A DNA stretch of 48,027 nucleotides, taken from the NCBI GenBank assembly GCA_016783905.1, contig JADHVQ010000007.1, forward strand, positions 1-48,027, written 5' to 3'. How positions within the stretch are numbered: the stretch's first letter is position 1; each line of letters begins with the position of its first letter. Source of the stretch: Bacteroidales bacterium (GTDB taxonomy: Bacteria > Bacteroidota > Bacteroidia > Bacteroidales > FEN-979). The translations under genes and the position numbers were made by a program. Positions 16,290 through 25,103 of this stretch are shown here, one piece after another. The notes beneath the pieces are model-generated. The model did no database searches, was not told the DNA's origin, and worked only from the letters and a program-made list of their open reading frames with translations.

Positions 16290-16415
16290 GATGTAGGATA
16301 TAAGATGCCGCTGCCACGCTTCGCTCGCAGTGACGAGGATGCCAAATGCCCGATGGTGGAATTGAATTTTGGATTTTAGATATTATTTGAGATTTGGAAT
16401 TTGGGCCTTGGAATT
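16285..16415. repeat. Spacer built of three repeat types
   Basis: TATAAGA-TGTAGGA-TATAAGA (16285-16305) overlaps the stop codon of the flavoprotein gene. A palindromic-type element TGCCACGCTTCGCTCGCAGTGACGA (16312-16336) resembles that at 14976. A degenerate heptad run (TTTTGGA-TTTTAGA ... TGAGATT-TGGAATT-TGGGCCT-TGGAATT) covers 16367-16415. Together they fill the convergent spacer between the flavoprotein and T9SS genes. Confidence 0.75.
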
Positions 16416-16420
16416 TCCTG

Positions 16421-17593
16421 CTAGAATCCTCTCCCCAGGATATGGATCGCCCCGCGATAGACCTCATCCGCATACTGTCCCTGGCATTTCAGGATGTAAA
16501 AATAGACCCCGTCGGGAAGGTTCCTGCCATCCCAGTCACCACTTTTGTAGTTGACAGCATCGTAAACCTTCTTCCCCCACCGGTCAAATACCAGAAATTC
16601 GTTTCCCAGGTAAGCATCCTGAAACTCCAGGTTATCATAATTGGTGCTGGCCGGGTCGCTTTCCCTTAATATCTTGATCTCGAATTTGTCGTTCTTCCCA
16701 TCTCCGTTTGGTGTAAAGGCATAAGGGATCTTCAGCAAAGCGGTACGGATGATGACAGAGTCCTGAATGGTGGTGTCACAATCGTTCAGATCTGTCACTT
16801 TAAGGGTGATCAGGAACTCTCCGTTCTTATCATAGGCATGAGTTGCCGGGTTAAGATTGGGTATGGTATCCCCATCACCAAAGCGCCATACCCAACTCAC
16901 CAGGGAGTCGAGGTATTCTTCCGGGAACTTCACCGTTACATTCGGATTGGTCAGATAAAAGGTGTCGCGGGGCAAGTTGTAATCACGAAGGTATTTTATA
17001 AAGGGAACATCCGGGGTTTTGAGGTAATCCACAAAAAAGGTAGAGTCCACCATACAACCATGAACATCGGTAATTTCAACGGTGTAATCCCGGTCAGGGC
17101 ATAACCCCAGCACGAGTGAATCCTGCATATATCCTCCACCCCAAACATAGGACAAGGGCCGGTCGCCACCGGCAACACCCACAACAAACTGCGCTTTGCA
17201 GTTGGGTGAATAGGAACCGTCATCGTTCCGGGTTAGCCTGCATCCGATCTCATTGATCCGCGATAACTCAGAAATGGTCATGGCCGGATGCATTCTCAGG
17301 AAAGCCGGGTTGCTGGTGTCGCTTGCAGTACCGAGGGTAGCGATACAATAATATGCCCCCGTATCGACCTCCATCACTCTGGGGAAGTCCAGCGTATCGT
17401 TGGTAGCATCAGGAATGGCAACTCCGTCCTTCAGCCATTGAAATGTAGTGGGACCAATACTATCCACCTGTGCCACAAAGGCCATGCTGTCACGGGCACA
17501 TATCAGAGTATCAAAAGGGGTTACCACGCAGGTGATCTGACTGACTGCAAACAAAGGAATTAGAAGAGAATATAGGAGAAAGAGTCGCTTCAT
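16421..17593 (-). CDS. T9SS-secreted protein with Ig-like and PKD domains (gliding-motility C-terminal domain)
   Basis: This 390-aa protein is exported by Sec and then the type IX system. An N-terminal signal peptide (LFLLYSLLIPLFAVSQ) is followed by an Ig-like domain at about residues 25-105 (FQWLKDGVAI, then DTGAYYCIATLG). A PKD domain sits at about 215-285 (WRFGDGDTI, then LKVTDLNDC). The C-terminal ~95 residues (IPYAFTPNGDGKND, FDRWGKKVYD, WDGRNLPDGVYFYIL) are the CHU_C/type B sorting domain. Passengers of this type end up on the cell surface or outside. It is small for the family, with few repeats. It is monocistronic, convergent with the flavoprotein gene and divergent from clpB. Confidence 0.9.
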   Translation of the reverse strand: MKRLFLLYSLLIPLFAVSQITCVVTPFDTLICARDSMAFVAQVDSIGPTTFQWLKDGVAIPDATNDTLDFPRVMEVDTGAYYCIATLGTASDTSNPAFLRMHPAMTISELSRINEIGCRLTRNDDGSYSPNCKAQFVVGVAGGDRPLSYVWGGGYMQDSLVLGLCPDRDYTVEITDVHGCMVDSTFFVDYLKTPDVPFIKYLRDYNLPRDTFYLTNPNVTVKFPEEYLDSLVSWVWRFGDGDTIPNLNPATHAYDKNGEFLITLKVTDLNDCDTTIQDSVIIRTALLKIPYAFTPNGDGKNDKFEIKILRESDPASTNYDNLEFQDAYLGNEFLVFDRWGKKVYDAVNYKSGDWDGRNLPDGVYFYILKCQGQYADEVYRGAIHILGRGF

Positions 17594-17745
17594 GCGGTAT
17601 GATTCGAATTGGAGTGTAAAAGTACGAATAAAAACTGGACAAAAAGACTTATTTTTAGCACGCTGATTGTCAAATGGTCTTACAAACTTCAGGAAGATTC
17701 CACCGGCAGGATCTTTGTCAGAGCTGGATTTTTAATTATGACAAT

Positions 17746-19655
17746 ATGAACTTCAATAATTTCACAATTAAATCACAGGAGGCGGTTCATAAAGCAGGGG
17801 AGATTACCCAGGGCTTACCAGAACCAGGCTATTGAGACTTCTCATCTGCTCAAGGGGATGCTTACTGTGGATGAGAACTTCATCCCCTACCTGTTAAAGA
17901 AACTGAATGTTAACGTACCGGTCTTTTCCAAAGCACTGGACAAGATCATTGAATCCTATCCCAAAGTCTCCGGAGGAGAGCCCTACCTGAACCGGGAAGC
18001 GAATCAATCCCTGCAGAAAGCAGTGGCACTGAGCCAGGAGATGAAAGATGACTTTGTCTCGATTGAGCACATGCTACTTGGGATCCTCTCTGTCAGCGAT
18101 GCCACATCGCGGTTGATGAAAGACAATGGCATCACCGAAAAAGACCTGCTTGCCGCGATCAAACAACTTCGTCAGGGAAGCAATGTCAAGAGCCAATCGG
18201 CCGAAGAGAATTACAACGCCCTGAACAGGTATGCCCGGAATCTCAATGAGATGGCAAGGGAAGGGAAACTGGATCCCGTAATCGGACGGGATGAAGAGAT
18301 CCGCCGGGTACTGCAGATATTGAGCCGCAGGACGAAAAACAACCCGATCCTCATCGGAGAACCCGGGGTGGGCAAGACTGCCATTGCTGAAGGACTGGCT
18401 CACCGGATCATAGACGGCGATGTTCCCGAAAACCTGAAGAGCAAGCAGATTTATTCCCTCGACATGGGCGCACTCATGGCCGGGGCCAAATACCGGGGTG
18501 AACTGGAGCGACGCTTCCAGCCTGTGAAGGTCAATGAACCTGACACACTGGATGCCATCAGCATCCTCAGAGGACTGAAAGAACGGTATGAAACCCACCA
18601 CCATGTGCGCATCAAAGACGATGCAATCATTGCTGCCGTTGAACTTTCGCAACGCTATATTTCCGATCGTTTTTTGCCGGATAAGGCGATCGACCTGATC
18701 GACGAGGCGGCATCCAAGCTTCGCCTTGAGATCAACTCCCTTCCGGAGGAGCTGGAGAAGATCGAACGGAAGATCCGTCAGCTGGAGATCGAACGGGAAG
18801 CGATCAAACGGGAAAACGACAAGGAAAAGCTCAAGGAGCTGAATGAGGAGATCGCTAACCTCAGTGATGAACGCAATGAGATGAAAGCAAAGTGGCAGGC
18901 CGAAAAAGAGCTGGCAGAGCAGATCCAGAACCAGAAAAAAAAGATCGAGCAGATGAAGCTGGAAGCTGAACAGGCTGACCGGAGCGGCGATCTTGGACTC
19001 GTGGCAGAGATCCGTTATGGTAAAATCCCGGAAGCCGAGAAGTCTATTGAATCATACAAAGAGAAGCTTTCCGAGATCCAGAAGGACTCACCAATGGTGA
19101 ACGAAGAGGTGGGTGCCGAAGAGATTGCCGACGTGGTCTCCCGGTGGACAGGCATCCCTGTTGCCCGTCGCCCCATCGGCTCATTCATCTTCCTGGGGAC
19201 AACCGGAGTTGGTAAGACCGAGTTGGCCAAAGCCCTGGCCGAGTTCCTGTTCAACAACGAAAACAGCATGGTACGGATCGATATGTCGGAATATCAGGAA
19301 CGCCATACGGTAAGCCGGCTGATTGGCGCACCTCCGGGATATGTGGGATATGATGAGAGCGGACAATTGACCGAAGCGGTAAGAAGGAAGCCTTATTCGG
19401 TGGTTCTTCTGGATGAGATCGAAAAAGCCCATTCCGATGTATTCAATATCCTGCTTCAGGTGCTCGATGATGGACGGCTTACCGACAACAAAGGGAGAAC
19501 AGTGGATTTCAAGAACACCATCATCATCATGACCTCCAACATCGGCTCCCATATCATCCAGGAGAACCTGGAAAAGGTAAATAAAAACAACCGGGAGGAG
19601 ATCAAAGATGTGGTGAAGCTGCAGCTGGGTATTGTAGAGAAGATGCTGGATAACT
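17746..19655 (+). pseudogene. clpB: Decayed clpB (ClpB disaggregase) with frameshift, three internal deletions and a lost C-terminus
   Basis: The true N-terminus ([20 protein letters not shown]) begins at 17746 but hits TGA at 17833; removing one G from GGG at 17811-17813 restores [15 protein letters not shown] and joins it to the 642-aa track ORF. Compared with the family, about 74 residues are missing at ~18505 ([11 protein letters not shown]), which removes Walker B and sensor 1 of the first ATPase. About 45 are missing at ~19168 ([12 protein letters not shown]), before the second Walker A. About 35 are missing at ~19597 ([15 protein letters not shown]), which removes the arginine-finger region PEFLNRIDE. 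Homology stops at KMLDN (~19655), 2 bp before the stop of the antisense neighbour. The second Walker A reads GTTGVGKT instead of GPTGVGKT. The middle domain is intact. It cannot be a working disaggregase. Confidence 0.88.
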
Positions 19656-19657
19656 GC

Positions 19658-20362
19658 CTACTTCTCCCCAAACTCCTCCGACTTCAACAATATCCCATCA
19701 TCGTAATACTCCTTCAGGGTTACCTTTCCCTTATCGTCGTAATAGGTCCATGTGCTATCCTGGTGGCCGTTGGTATAGAAACCTGAAACCAGCAGTTTTC
19801 CTGTTACAAAGAAGGTCCGGAGGGGGCCATCTTTTTCGTTGTTTTTATAAGCGCCTGTTAGTTTCGGAGCTCCGTCATCGTAAAATTGTTCCCATTTACC
19901 TTCTCTTACTCCTGTAATCCAGGGAATAATCTCCGCGACTCCTTTCCCCGGATAAAAGATCTTTTCAACCCCATGCTTCTTGCCATCTACATAAAACTCC
20001 TCGGAAACAAGAGCCCCGTCATATTCGCTGAAGAACTGCCATAGTGAATCGCGTTGCTGATTGAGATACTTCCCTTTTGCCATCAGTTTACCATTGGGAA
20101 ACCATGAGGAGGTATGAGCCACACCTCCATTCTCCGAGATCATAGAAATGGTTCTGATTTTGCCATTCCGGTAGTAATAGGTAAATTTTCTAAAGGGGAT
20201 ATCATCCCGGAACTGGCCTTCGTAAATCCGGAAACCCTCTTTGTCGTATTTACACCAGGATCCCTGTTTCCTGCCTTGCTCATCTACCTGGTTGATCGTA
20301 TCCTGAGAAAATGATCCTGCACTTATAATGAAATAGCCGATTACCAAAAAGGAACGCACCAT
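19658..20362 (-). CDS. MORN-like/YwqK-family secreted repeat protein
   Basis: This 234-aa protein has a signal peptide ([17 protein letters not shown]) followed by about eight imperfect ~23-residue repeats with pattern G-x-W-x-x-Y-x-x-x-G-x-x-x-x-x-G-x-Y (for example [20 protein letters not shown]). Such MORN_2 repeats are annotated as YwqK-type antitoxins in Gram-positives, but in Bacteroidota they are usually secreted proteins of unknown role, and no toxin is adjacent here. Its stop codon lies 2 bp beyond the point where clpB homology ends, so the clpB 3' deletion has brought the two genes tail to tail. Confidence 0.75.
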   Translation of the reverse strand: MVRSFLVIGYFIISAGSFSQDTINQVDEQGRKQGSWCKYDKEGFRIYEGQFRDDIPFRKFTYYYRNGKIRTISMISENGGVAHTSSWFPNGKLMAKGKYLNQQRDSLWQFFSEYDGALVSEEFYVDGKKHGVEKIFYPGKGVAEIIPWITGVREGKWEQFYDDGAPKLTGAYKNNEKDGPLRTFFVTGKLLVSGFYTNGHQDSTWTYYDDKGKVTLKEYYDDGILLKSEEFGEK

Positions 20363-20382
20363 GTTTGGCGAATCTTTATCTT

Positions 20383-20390
20383 TATCTTTG
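20383..20390 (+). promoter_or_regulatory. -7 promoter box TATCTTTG upstream of recR
   Basis: This exact TAnnTTTG match has a TTTG 15 bp upstream (20364-20367). Transcription would start near 20397, inside the 5' extension of the track ORF, so RecR must start downstream at 20443. Confidence 0.55.
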
Positions 20391-20442
20391 CAAAGTAAAT
20401 TATTTTAACCACAGATTACACATTTATCTGCCGAAGTTTTTT

Positions 20443-21057
20443 ATGTACAACTTTCCGTCAAGGTTACTCGAAAATGCGGTAAATGAACTGGCAAAACTTC
20501 CCGGCATCGGGCGAAAGACTGCACTTCGTATGGCTTTGCACCTGCTCAGAACACCTCCTGAGGAGGTGGAGGCCTTCGGCGCTTCTGTGGTGAAGATGCG
20601 GCAGGAGGTGATCTATTGCTCCCGTTGCAAAAACATCTCCGATAAAGAACTATGCGACATCTGCGCCAATCCGAAACGTGATTCCTCAACAGTTTGTGTG
20701 GTGGAAGATATCCGTGATGTAATGGCCATTGATAATACAGGCCAGTACACCGGTGTCTACCATGTCCTGGGAGGGATCATCTCCCCGATAGAAGGAATTG
20801 GTCCACAGGATCTGAATATCGGTTCCCTGATTGAAAGGGCATCTTCGGGAGAGGTGAAAGAGATCATCCTGGCATTGCCAACCACCATTGAAGGAGACAC
20901 CACCAACTTCTACCTCTTCAAAAAACTGAACCCAATGAAAATAACCATCTCCATGATTGCCCGTGGAGTCTCCATCGGTGACGAACTCGAGCACACAGAT
21001 GAAGTTACGCTGGGGAGATCGATTCTGAACCGGACACCCTATGAGGGGATGAAGTGA
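20443..21057 (+). CDS. recR: Recombination mediator RecR
   Basis: RecR acts with RecO and RecF to load RecA at gaps. A helix-hairpin-helix ([20 protein letters not shown]) is followed by a C4 zinc finger (CSRC then CDIC) and a Toprim domain ([28 protein letters not shown]). The 204-aa length from ATG 20443 equals the normal family size. The track start at 20365 (TTG) adds 26 residues translated across the promoter box, so I reject it. The gene continues the window's DNA-repair theme (dinB, dnaE, recA, nth, ligA) but is not in an operon with them. Confidence 0.93.
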   Translation: MYNFPSRLLENAVNELAKLPGIGRKTALRMALHLLRTPPEEVEAFGASVVKMRQEVIYCSRCKNISDKELCDICANPKRDSSTVCVVEDIRDVMAIDNTGQYTGVYHVLGGIISPIEGIGPQDLNIGSLIERASSGEVKEIILALPTTIEGDTTNFYLFKKLNPMKITISMIARGVSIGDELEHTDEVTLGRSILNRTPYEGMK

Positions 21058-21068
21058 TCTCCGATTGA

Positions 21069-21137
21069 TTCGATTTTCGATTTGCCCCCCAACCCCCTAA
21101 AGGGGGAGTAAGTCCCCTTCAGGCGATTTAGGTGTGC
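21069..21137. repeat. Heptad TTCGATT x2 joined to a GC-rich double-hairpin element
   Basis: Two TTCGATT units (21069-21082) run into a GC-rich element of ~54 bp (tgccccccaaccccctaaag, then ggggagtaagtccccttcag and a GGTGTGC end). The element shares GGGGAGTAAG, CCCCTTCAGG and GGTGTGC with a second copy at 41105-41175, which is also attached to a TTCGAT/ATCGAA tract. It lies between the convergent recR and RHH-like genes and could act as a terminator hairpin. Confidence 0.8.
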
Positions 21138-21140
21138 TTC

Positions 21141-21380
21141 CTAATGCTCTTCACTTTCAAACAACTGCAACTGATTCACTTTCTCATTGTTCATATTGAC
21201 TTCCAGGTCAGCATAGTTCTCAAATAGCGGGCGGATTGCTTTTTTGATGAGTTTATTTGTCGTGGTACGCCTGGATTTTGCAAAGCGTTCGAGGGAACGT
21301 TTTTGGCGGGTGGTCAGTTTGATGGTAAGGCTCTTGTACCGGATGGATTTACCTCTTTTTTTAGCTCTGGTTCGTGGCAT
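21141..21380 (-). CDS. Small basic ribbon-helix-helix-like protein
   Basis: This ~79-aa, strongly basic protein (MPRTRAKKRGKSIRYK...) has a likely RHH core: a strand (SLTIKLTTRQ) and two helices (KRSLERFAKS, TTTNKLIKKAIRPLF), as in CopG/MetJ-type DNA-binding proteins. The acidic C-terminus (QLQLFESEEH) could contact a partner. I choose ATG 21380 over the GTG at 21389; GGAG lies upstream at the glmM stop. It follows glmM by 5 bp, so it is co-transcribed with it. The target is unknown, and no toxin gene is next to it. Confidence 0.6.
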   Translation of the reverse strand: MPRTRAKKRGKSIRYKSLTIKLTTRQKRSLERFAKSRRTTTNKLIKKAIRPLFENYADLEVNMNNEKVNQLQLFESEEH

Positions 21381-21385
21381 GCCGG

Positions 21386-22783
21386 TCACTCTCCGTTGAT
21401 GATCTCTTTGAAATCGTTAAGGATTTTCCGGGCGAGGTGATCAGCCTTTTCAGGCATATCGCTCTCCGCATAGATCCGGATGATCGGTTCGGTATTGGAT
21501 TTCCGGAGATGGACCCAGGATTTTTCGAAGTGGATCTTCACCCCATCTATCCGGCTGATATCATAATCCTTATACCGTTCTTCAATCTTTTTCAAGATTT
21601 CATCCAACACTATTTCAGGTCCGAATGCTATTTTGTTTTTTGAAATGAAATAGCTCGGGTACTCAGCTCTTAGCGTCGAACAGGTTTTCCCTGATTTTGC
21701 CAGGTAAGTAAGGAATAATGCGATTCCCACCAGGGCATCGCGGCCATAGTGCAGGTCTGGGCAAATCACCCCGCCGTTGCCTTCTCCTCCAATCACAGCT
21801 TTTTTCGCCTTCATCATCTCTACCACATTGACCTCCCCAACAGCAGAGGCAAAATAGTGCCCACCTGCTTTTTCAGTAATGTCTTTCAGAGCTTGGGAAG
21901 AGGAGAGGTTAGACACCGTGTTCCCAGGCTTATGCTGAAGGACATAATCGGCAATGGCAACCAGGGTATACTCCTCCCCGAACGGCTCCCCGATCTCGTT
22001 GATGATAGCCAGACGGTCTACATCCGGATCAACAACAAACCCTACATCGGCTTTCTGCCTGACCACCTCTTCACAGATAGCCGACAGATGTTCGGGTAGA
22101 GGTTCCGGATTATGAGGAAATTGTCCTGTTGGATCACAATATAACCGATGGATGGTATTGACACCCAATACCTCCAGTAATAAGGGAATGGCGATCCCTC
22201 CGGTGGAATTCACAGCATCCACTACCACACTGAAGTGGGCATTTTTGATGGCATCGGGATCTACCAATGGAATATCCAGAATGCGGTTGATGTGCTTTAG
22301 AAGATATCGTTCGCTGGAGCTGTAAATCCCAAGGTTATCGACATCCACGTAGGAACAATCCCCCTGTTCAACAATCTTCATCAGCTCCGCTTCATCCCTG
22401 GCCGAAAGAAATTCCCCCTGTTGGTTCAGCAACTTCAGGGCATTCCATTGTTTGGGATTATGGCTGGCTGTAATGATGATTCCTCCGTCGGAATCACTCT
22501 CTGTAACAGCTACCTCAACCGTTGGAGTAGTGGTGAGACCAATATCCAGCACATCAATACCCATTCCGATGAGGGTCCCGCATACCAGGTTGCTGACCAT
22601 AGCTCCCGATATCCGGGCATCCCGGCCGACAACCACCTGCAGTTTTTTATCCGGAATCTTTGCCTTAATGAAACAACCGTAAGCACTAATATATTTAACG
22701 ATATCTGGTGGAGTCAGTCCCTCATCCGGCTTCCCTCCAATTGTTCCACGAATACCTGAAATCGATTTAATCAGTGTCATCAC
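21386..22783 (-). CDS. glmM: Phosphoglucosamine mutase
   Basis: This 465-aa alpha-D-phosphohexomutase converts glucosamine-6-phosphate to glucosamine-1-phosphate for peptidoglycan and LPS. SGIRGTIGG is at the N-terminus, TASHNPKQWNALK has the catalytic Ser, DPDVDRLAII is the metal loop, GGEGNGGVI the sugar loop and RKSNTEPIIRIYAES the phosphate loop. The sequence GGEGNGG rather than GEESG favours GlmM over a phosphomannomutase. A TACATTTG box lies 13 bp upstream on the minus strand. It is distinct from the longer 579-aa mutase at 7406. Confidence 0.88.
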   Translation of the reverse strand: MMTLIKSISGIRGTIGGKPDEGLTPPDIVKYISAYGCFIKAKIPDKKLQVVVGRDARISGAMVSNLVCGTLIGMGIDVLDIGLTTTPTVEVAVTESDSDGGIIITASHNPKQWNALKLLNQQGEFLSARDEAELMKIVEQGDCSYVDVDNLGIYSSSERYLLKHINRILDIPLVDPDAIKNAHFSVVVDAVNSTGGIAIPLLLEVLGVNTIHRLYCDPTGQFPHNPEPLPEHLSAICEEVVRQKADVGFVVDPDVDRLAIINEIGEPFGEEYTLVAIADYVLQHKPGNTVSNLSSSQALKDITEKAGGHYFASAVGEVNVVEMMKAKKAVIGGEGNGGVICPDLHYGRDALVGIALFLTYLAKSGKTCSTLRAEYPSYFISKNKIAFGPEIVLDEILKKIEERYKDYDISRIDGVKIHFEKSWVHLRKSNTEPIIRIYAESDMPEKADHLARKILNDFKEIINGE

Positions 22784-22796
22784 ACAGATTTTAAAA

Positions 22797-22804
22797 CAAA
22801 TGTA
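22797..22804 (-). promoter_or_regulatory. -7 promoter box TACATTTG of glmM
   Basis: On the minus strand this matches TAnnTTTG and lies 13 bp before the glmM ATG at 22783, giving a leader of only a few nucleotides. Confidence 0.5.
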
Positions 22805-22892
22805 AAGGATTTTTTACGGCATCCTCCGTGATGTTGAAAACTATTGAAATCTTGCGTTCCGAGACAAATGGAGCAGAAATCTGGGATTTTAT

Positions 22893-22900
22893 TAATTTTG
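22893..22900 (+). promoter_or_regulatory. -7 promoter box TAATTTTG of the TPR gene
   Basis: This exact TAnnTTTG match lies 16 bp upstream of ATG 22917. With the glmM box at 22797 it forms a divergent promoter pair. Confidence 0.55.
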
Positions 22901-22916
22901 CAATGGAAAGTACGTT

Positions 22917-24323
22917 ATGGAAAACCCTTTTGATCCTTTTTACGATCCTGAGATCGCAGCCCTGATCCGCCGGTTTGAAGAACTGGCAGGTGATGGAAAA
23001 CATGGATTCTTTGACCTGGATGAGTTTGAGGATATCCTTGATTACTACCTGTTTCATAACAAGACTTCCCGGTTTCAGAGAACACTGGACATTGCACTGA
23101 AGCAGCATCCTGGAAGTATCTCCATTGTGTTGAAACAGGTTCAGTTTCTGATCAATTCCAACCGGGAAAAGCAAGCCCTGAAGTTACTGGCAGAAACCGA
23201 TCATGACCTGGCGCATGATTATGACATCCACCTCTCACGAGGTGCTTTGTACAGTCAGCTTAGCAAATATGAGAAAGCCATTGATGAGTTTAAGAAGGGG
23301 ATCCACGATACAGAAGAGCTGGACGAAATTTACGCGAGCATTGCCTATGAGTATGAAAACCTGGGCAAATTCGATAAAGCCATAGACTACCTGATAAAGG
23401 CGCTGAACCACAATCCGGATAACGAATCCGTTCTCTTTGAACTCTCTTTTTGCTGTGAAATAAACCAGCAAACAGAGAAGATAATCAGTTACCTGCAACA
23501 GTTTCTGGATCGTCACCCGTACAATAAGTCAGCCTGGTTCAACCTCGGTATTGCCTTTAGCAATCTGGAGTTGTTTGAGAAGGCAATCGATGCTTATGAT
23601 TTTACCCTGGCCATCGATGAATCATTTGCTACAGCATATTTCAACAAAGCCAACTGTTATGCCAACATCAATGAGTATGGGAAAGCAGTTGAAACATACA
23701 TGGAGACCTTCCTGTATGAAGATCCCGAGCCACTGACCCATTACTATATCGCTGAATGCTATGAAAAACAGCATCAGTATGAGTTTGCGATCGAACAATA
23801 TAAAAAAGCCATCAACCTCGATCCCGAATTTGCCGATGCCTGGCTTGCTGTCGGGATGTGTTTTGATGAGTTGGATAAACCCAATATTGCTTACGCATAT
23901 GTAAAAAAGGCGGTTCGCCTCTCTCCTACCATACCCGAATACTGGTTTATCCTTGGGGATATTCAGATTAAACTGCAACGGTATCCGGAAGGGATTTCCT
24001 CCTATCAGAAGGTAATCGGGCTGGATCCTGGTGATCCGGAAGTATGGCTGGCACTGGCCAATGTGCATGCCGAGCTGAAGGATTATGAGATGGCTGTCCA
24101 AACACTTGAAGAGGGATTGAAGCATCATGAAAGCCATGCAGATTTTTACTATTGCCTGGCCTATTTCCTGTTATTGAATGGCCGATCCAATCAGGCTCAC
24201 GGATATCTCTACAAAGCCATGGATCTTGATTCGGAGGGATACAAACGCTTGTTTGTCACCTTTCCTGACGCAGGGAAACATCCTGCCGTGGTTGATATCA
24301 TCTCCTCCTACCGCAAAGAGTAA
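22917..24323 (+). CDS. Tetratricopeptide-repeat protein
   Basis: This 468-aa soluble protein has no signal peptide and is built almost wholly of about 12 TPR units, for example YEKAIDEFKKGIHDTEELDE, KSAWFNLGIAFSNLELFEKA and AWLAVGMCFDELDKPNIAYA. The N-terminal ~60 residues (DPFYDPEIAALIRRFEEL) are acidic and precede the repeats. TPR arrays bind other proteins; the partner is unknown. It precedes aroE by 11 bp and is probably co-transcribed with it. Confidence 0.85.
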   Translation: MENPFDPFYDPEIAALIRRFEELAGDGKHGFFDLDEFEDILDYYLFHNKTSRFQRTLDIALKQHPGSISIVLKQVQFLINSNREKQALKLLAETDHDLAHDYDIHLSRGALYSQLSKYEKAIDEFKKGIHDTEELDEIYASIAYEYENLGKFDKAIDYLIKALNHNPDNESVLFELSFCCEINQQTEKIISYLQQFLDRHPYNKSAWFNLGIAFSNLELFEKAIDAYDFTLAIDESFATAYFNKANCYANINEYGKAVETYMETFLYEDPEPLTHYYIAECYEKQHQYEFAIEQYKKAINLDPEFADAWLAVGMCFDELDKPNIAYAYVKKAVRLSPTIPEYWFILGDIQIKLQRYPEGISSYQKVIGLDPGDPEVWLALANVHAELKDYEMAVQTLEEGLKHHESHADFYYCLAYFLLLNGRSNQAHGYLYKAMDLDSEGYKRLFVTFPDAGKHPAVVDIISSYRKE

Positions 24324-24334
24324 GTTTTTGCTCC

Positions 24335-25090
24335 ATGAAAAAAGTTTTTGGTTTGATCGGATACCCGCTTGACCATTCGTGGTCTCCATCCTATTTTCAA
24401 CAGCAGTTTCAGGTGCATGGATTGCCAGATCACAGGTATCAACTCTTCCCCCTGAAAACGCTGAATGATTTTTTACCACTCCTTGATAACATCCCTGACC
24501 TCTGTGGTCTGAATGTGACCATTCCTTACAAGGAGACCATTATTCCCTGCCTCGATGAATCCGATCCTAGGGCGGCGGAGATCGGGGCTGTCAATACGAT
24601 ACTCATCCGTGGATCAGGACCGAACCGGACGTTGACCGGACACAATACCGATGCGGAAGGTTTTTTGCGTTCGGCCGATTTCTCCGGGCACCAATCTGCA
24701 TTGATATTTGGAACTGGAGGAGCCTCCAGGGCTGTATGTTATGCATTGCAGAAGATGGGAATCAGGTGCACGCTAGTTTCACGGTCAGGAACCCTGAGAA
24801 AAGCCATTTCTTACAAGGATCTGGATGATGAAATGATGTCAACTCACACACTCATCATCAACGCCACACCAATCGGTATGTATCCGGATGAAGGCCCCCC
24901 TCCCCCAATTCCATATCATCTGATTAATTCGCATCACTTCCTCTATGACCTGGTGTACAATCCCGAAGAGACCCACTTTCTGAAGGAGGGATTGAAGCGC
25001 GGAGCCAGGATCCAGTCAGGCCTGAAAATGTTGCACCTCCAGGCAGAACTTTCGTTTGAGCTGTTTATGGGAAGGGAGCCTGGGTCCTAG
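24335..25090 (+). CDS. aroE: Shikimate dehydrogenase
   Basis: This 251-aa enzyme reduces 3-dehydroshikimate to shikimate with NADPH in aromatic amino acid synthesis. FGLIGYPLDHSWSPSYF is the substrate-binding N-terminus with the SxS motif, NVTIPYKETI contains the catalytic Lys, GHNTDAEGF the substrate Asp, and GTGGASRAVCYAL the NADP-binding loop. NATPIGMYPD and DLVYNPEETHFL are family motifs. It is slightly short but complete. The stop is followed within 15 bp by a GTTTCGG repeat tract. Confidence 0.93.
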   Translation: MKKVFGLIGYPLDHSWSPSYFQQQFQVHGLPDHRYQLFPLKTLNDFLPLLDNIPDLCGLNVTIPYKETIIPCLDESDPRAAEIGAVNTILIRGSGPNRTLTGHNTDAEGFLRSADFSGHQSALIFGTGGASRAVCYALQKMGIRCTLVSRSGTLRKAISYKDLDDEMMSTHTLIINATPIGMYPDEGPPPPIPYHLINSHHFLYDLVYNPEETHFLKEGLKRGARIQSGLKMLHLQAELSFELFMGREPGS

Positions 25091-25103
25091 ATGCTGGTAT
25101 CGT

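Noticed and set aside
17858-19786. 642-aa ORF as a functional ClpB
   Set aside because: The N-terminus is out of frame, three conserved blocks are missing, and the last ~43 codons are antisense to the neighbouring gene.
19658-20362. YwqK-type antitoxin of a toxin-antitoxin pair
   Set aside because: The protein has a signal peptide and no adjacent toxin. The name comes from MORN_2 repeat similarity only.
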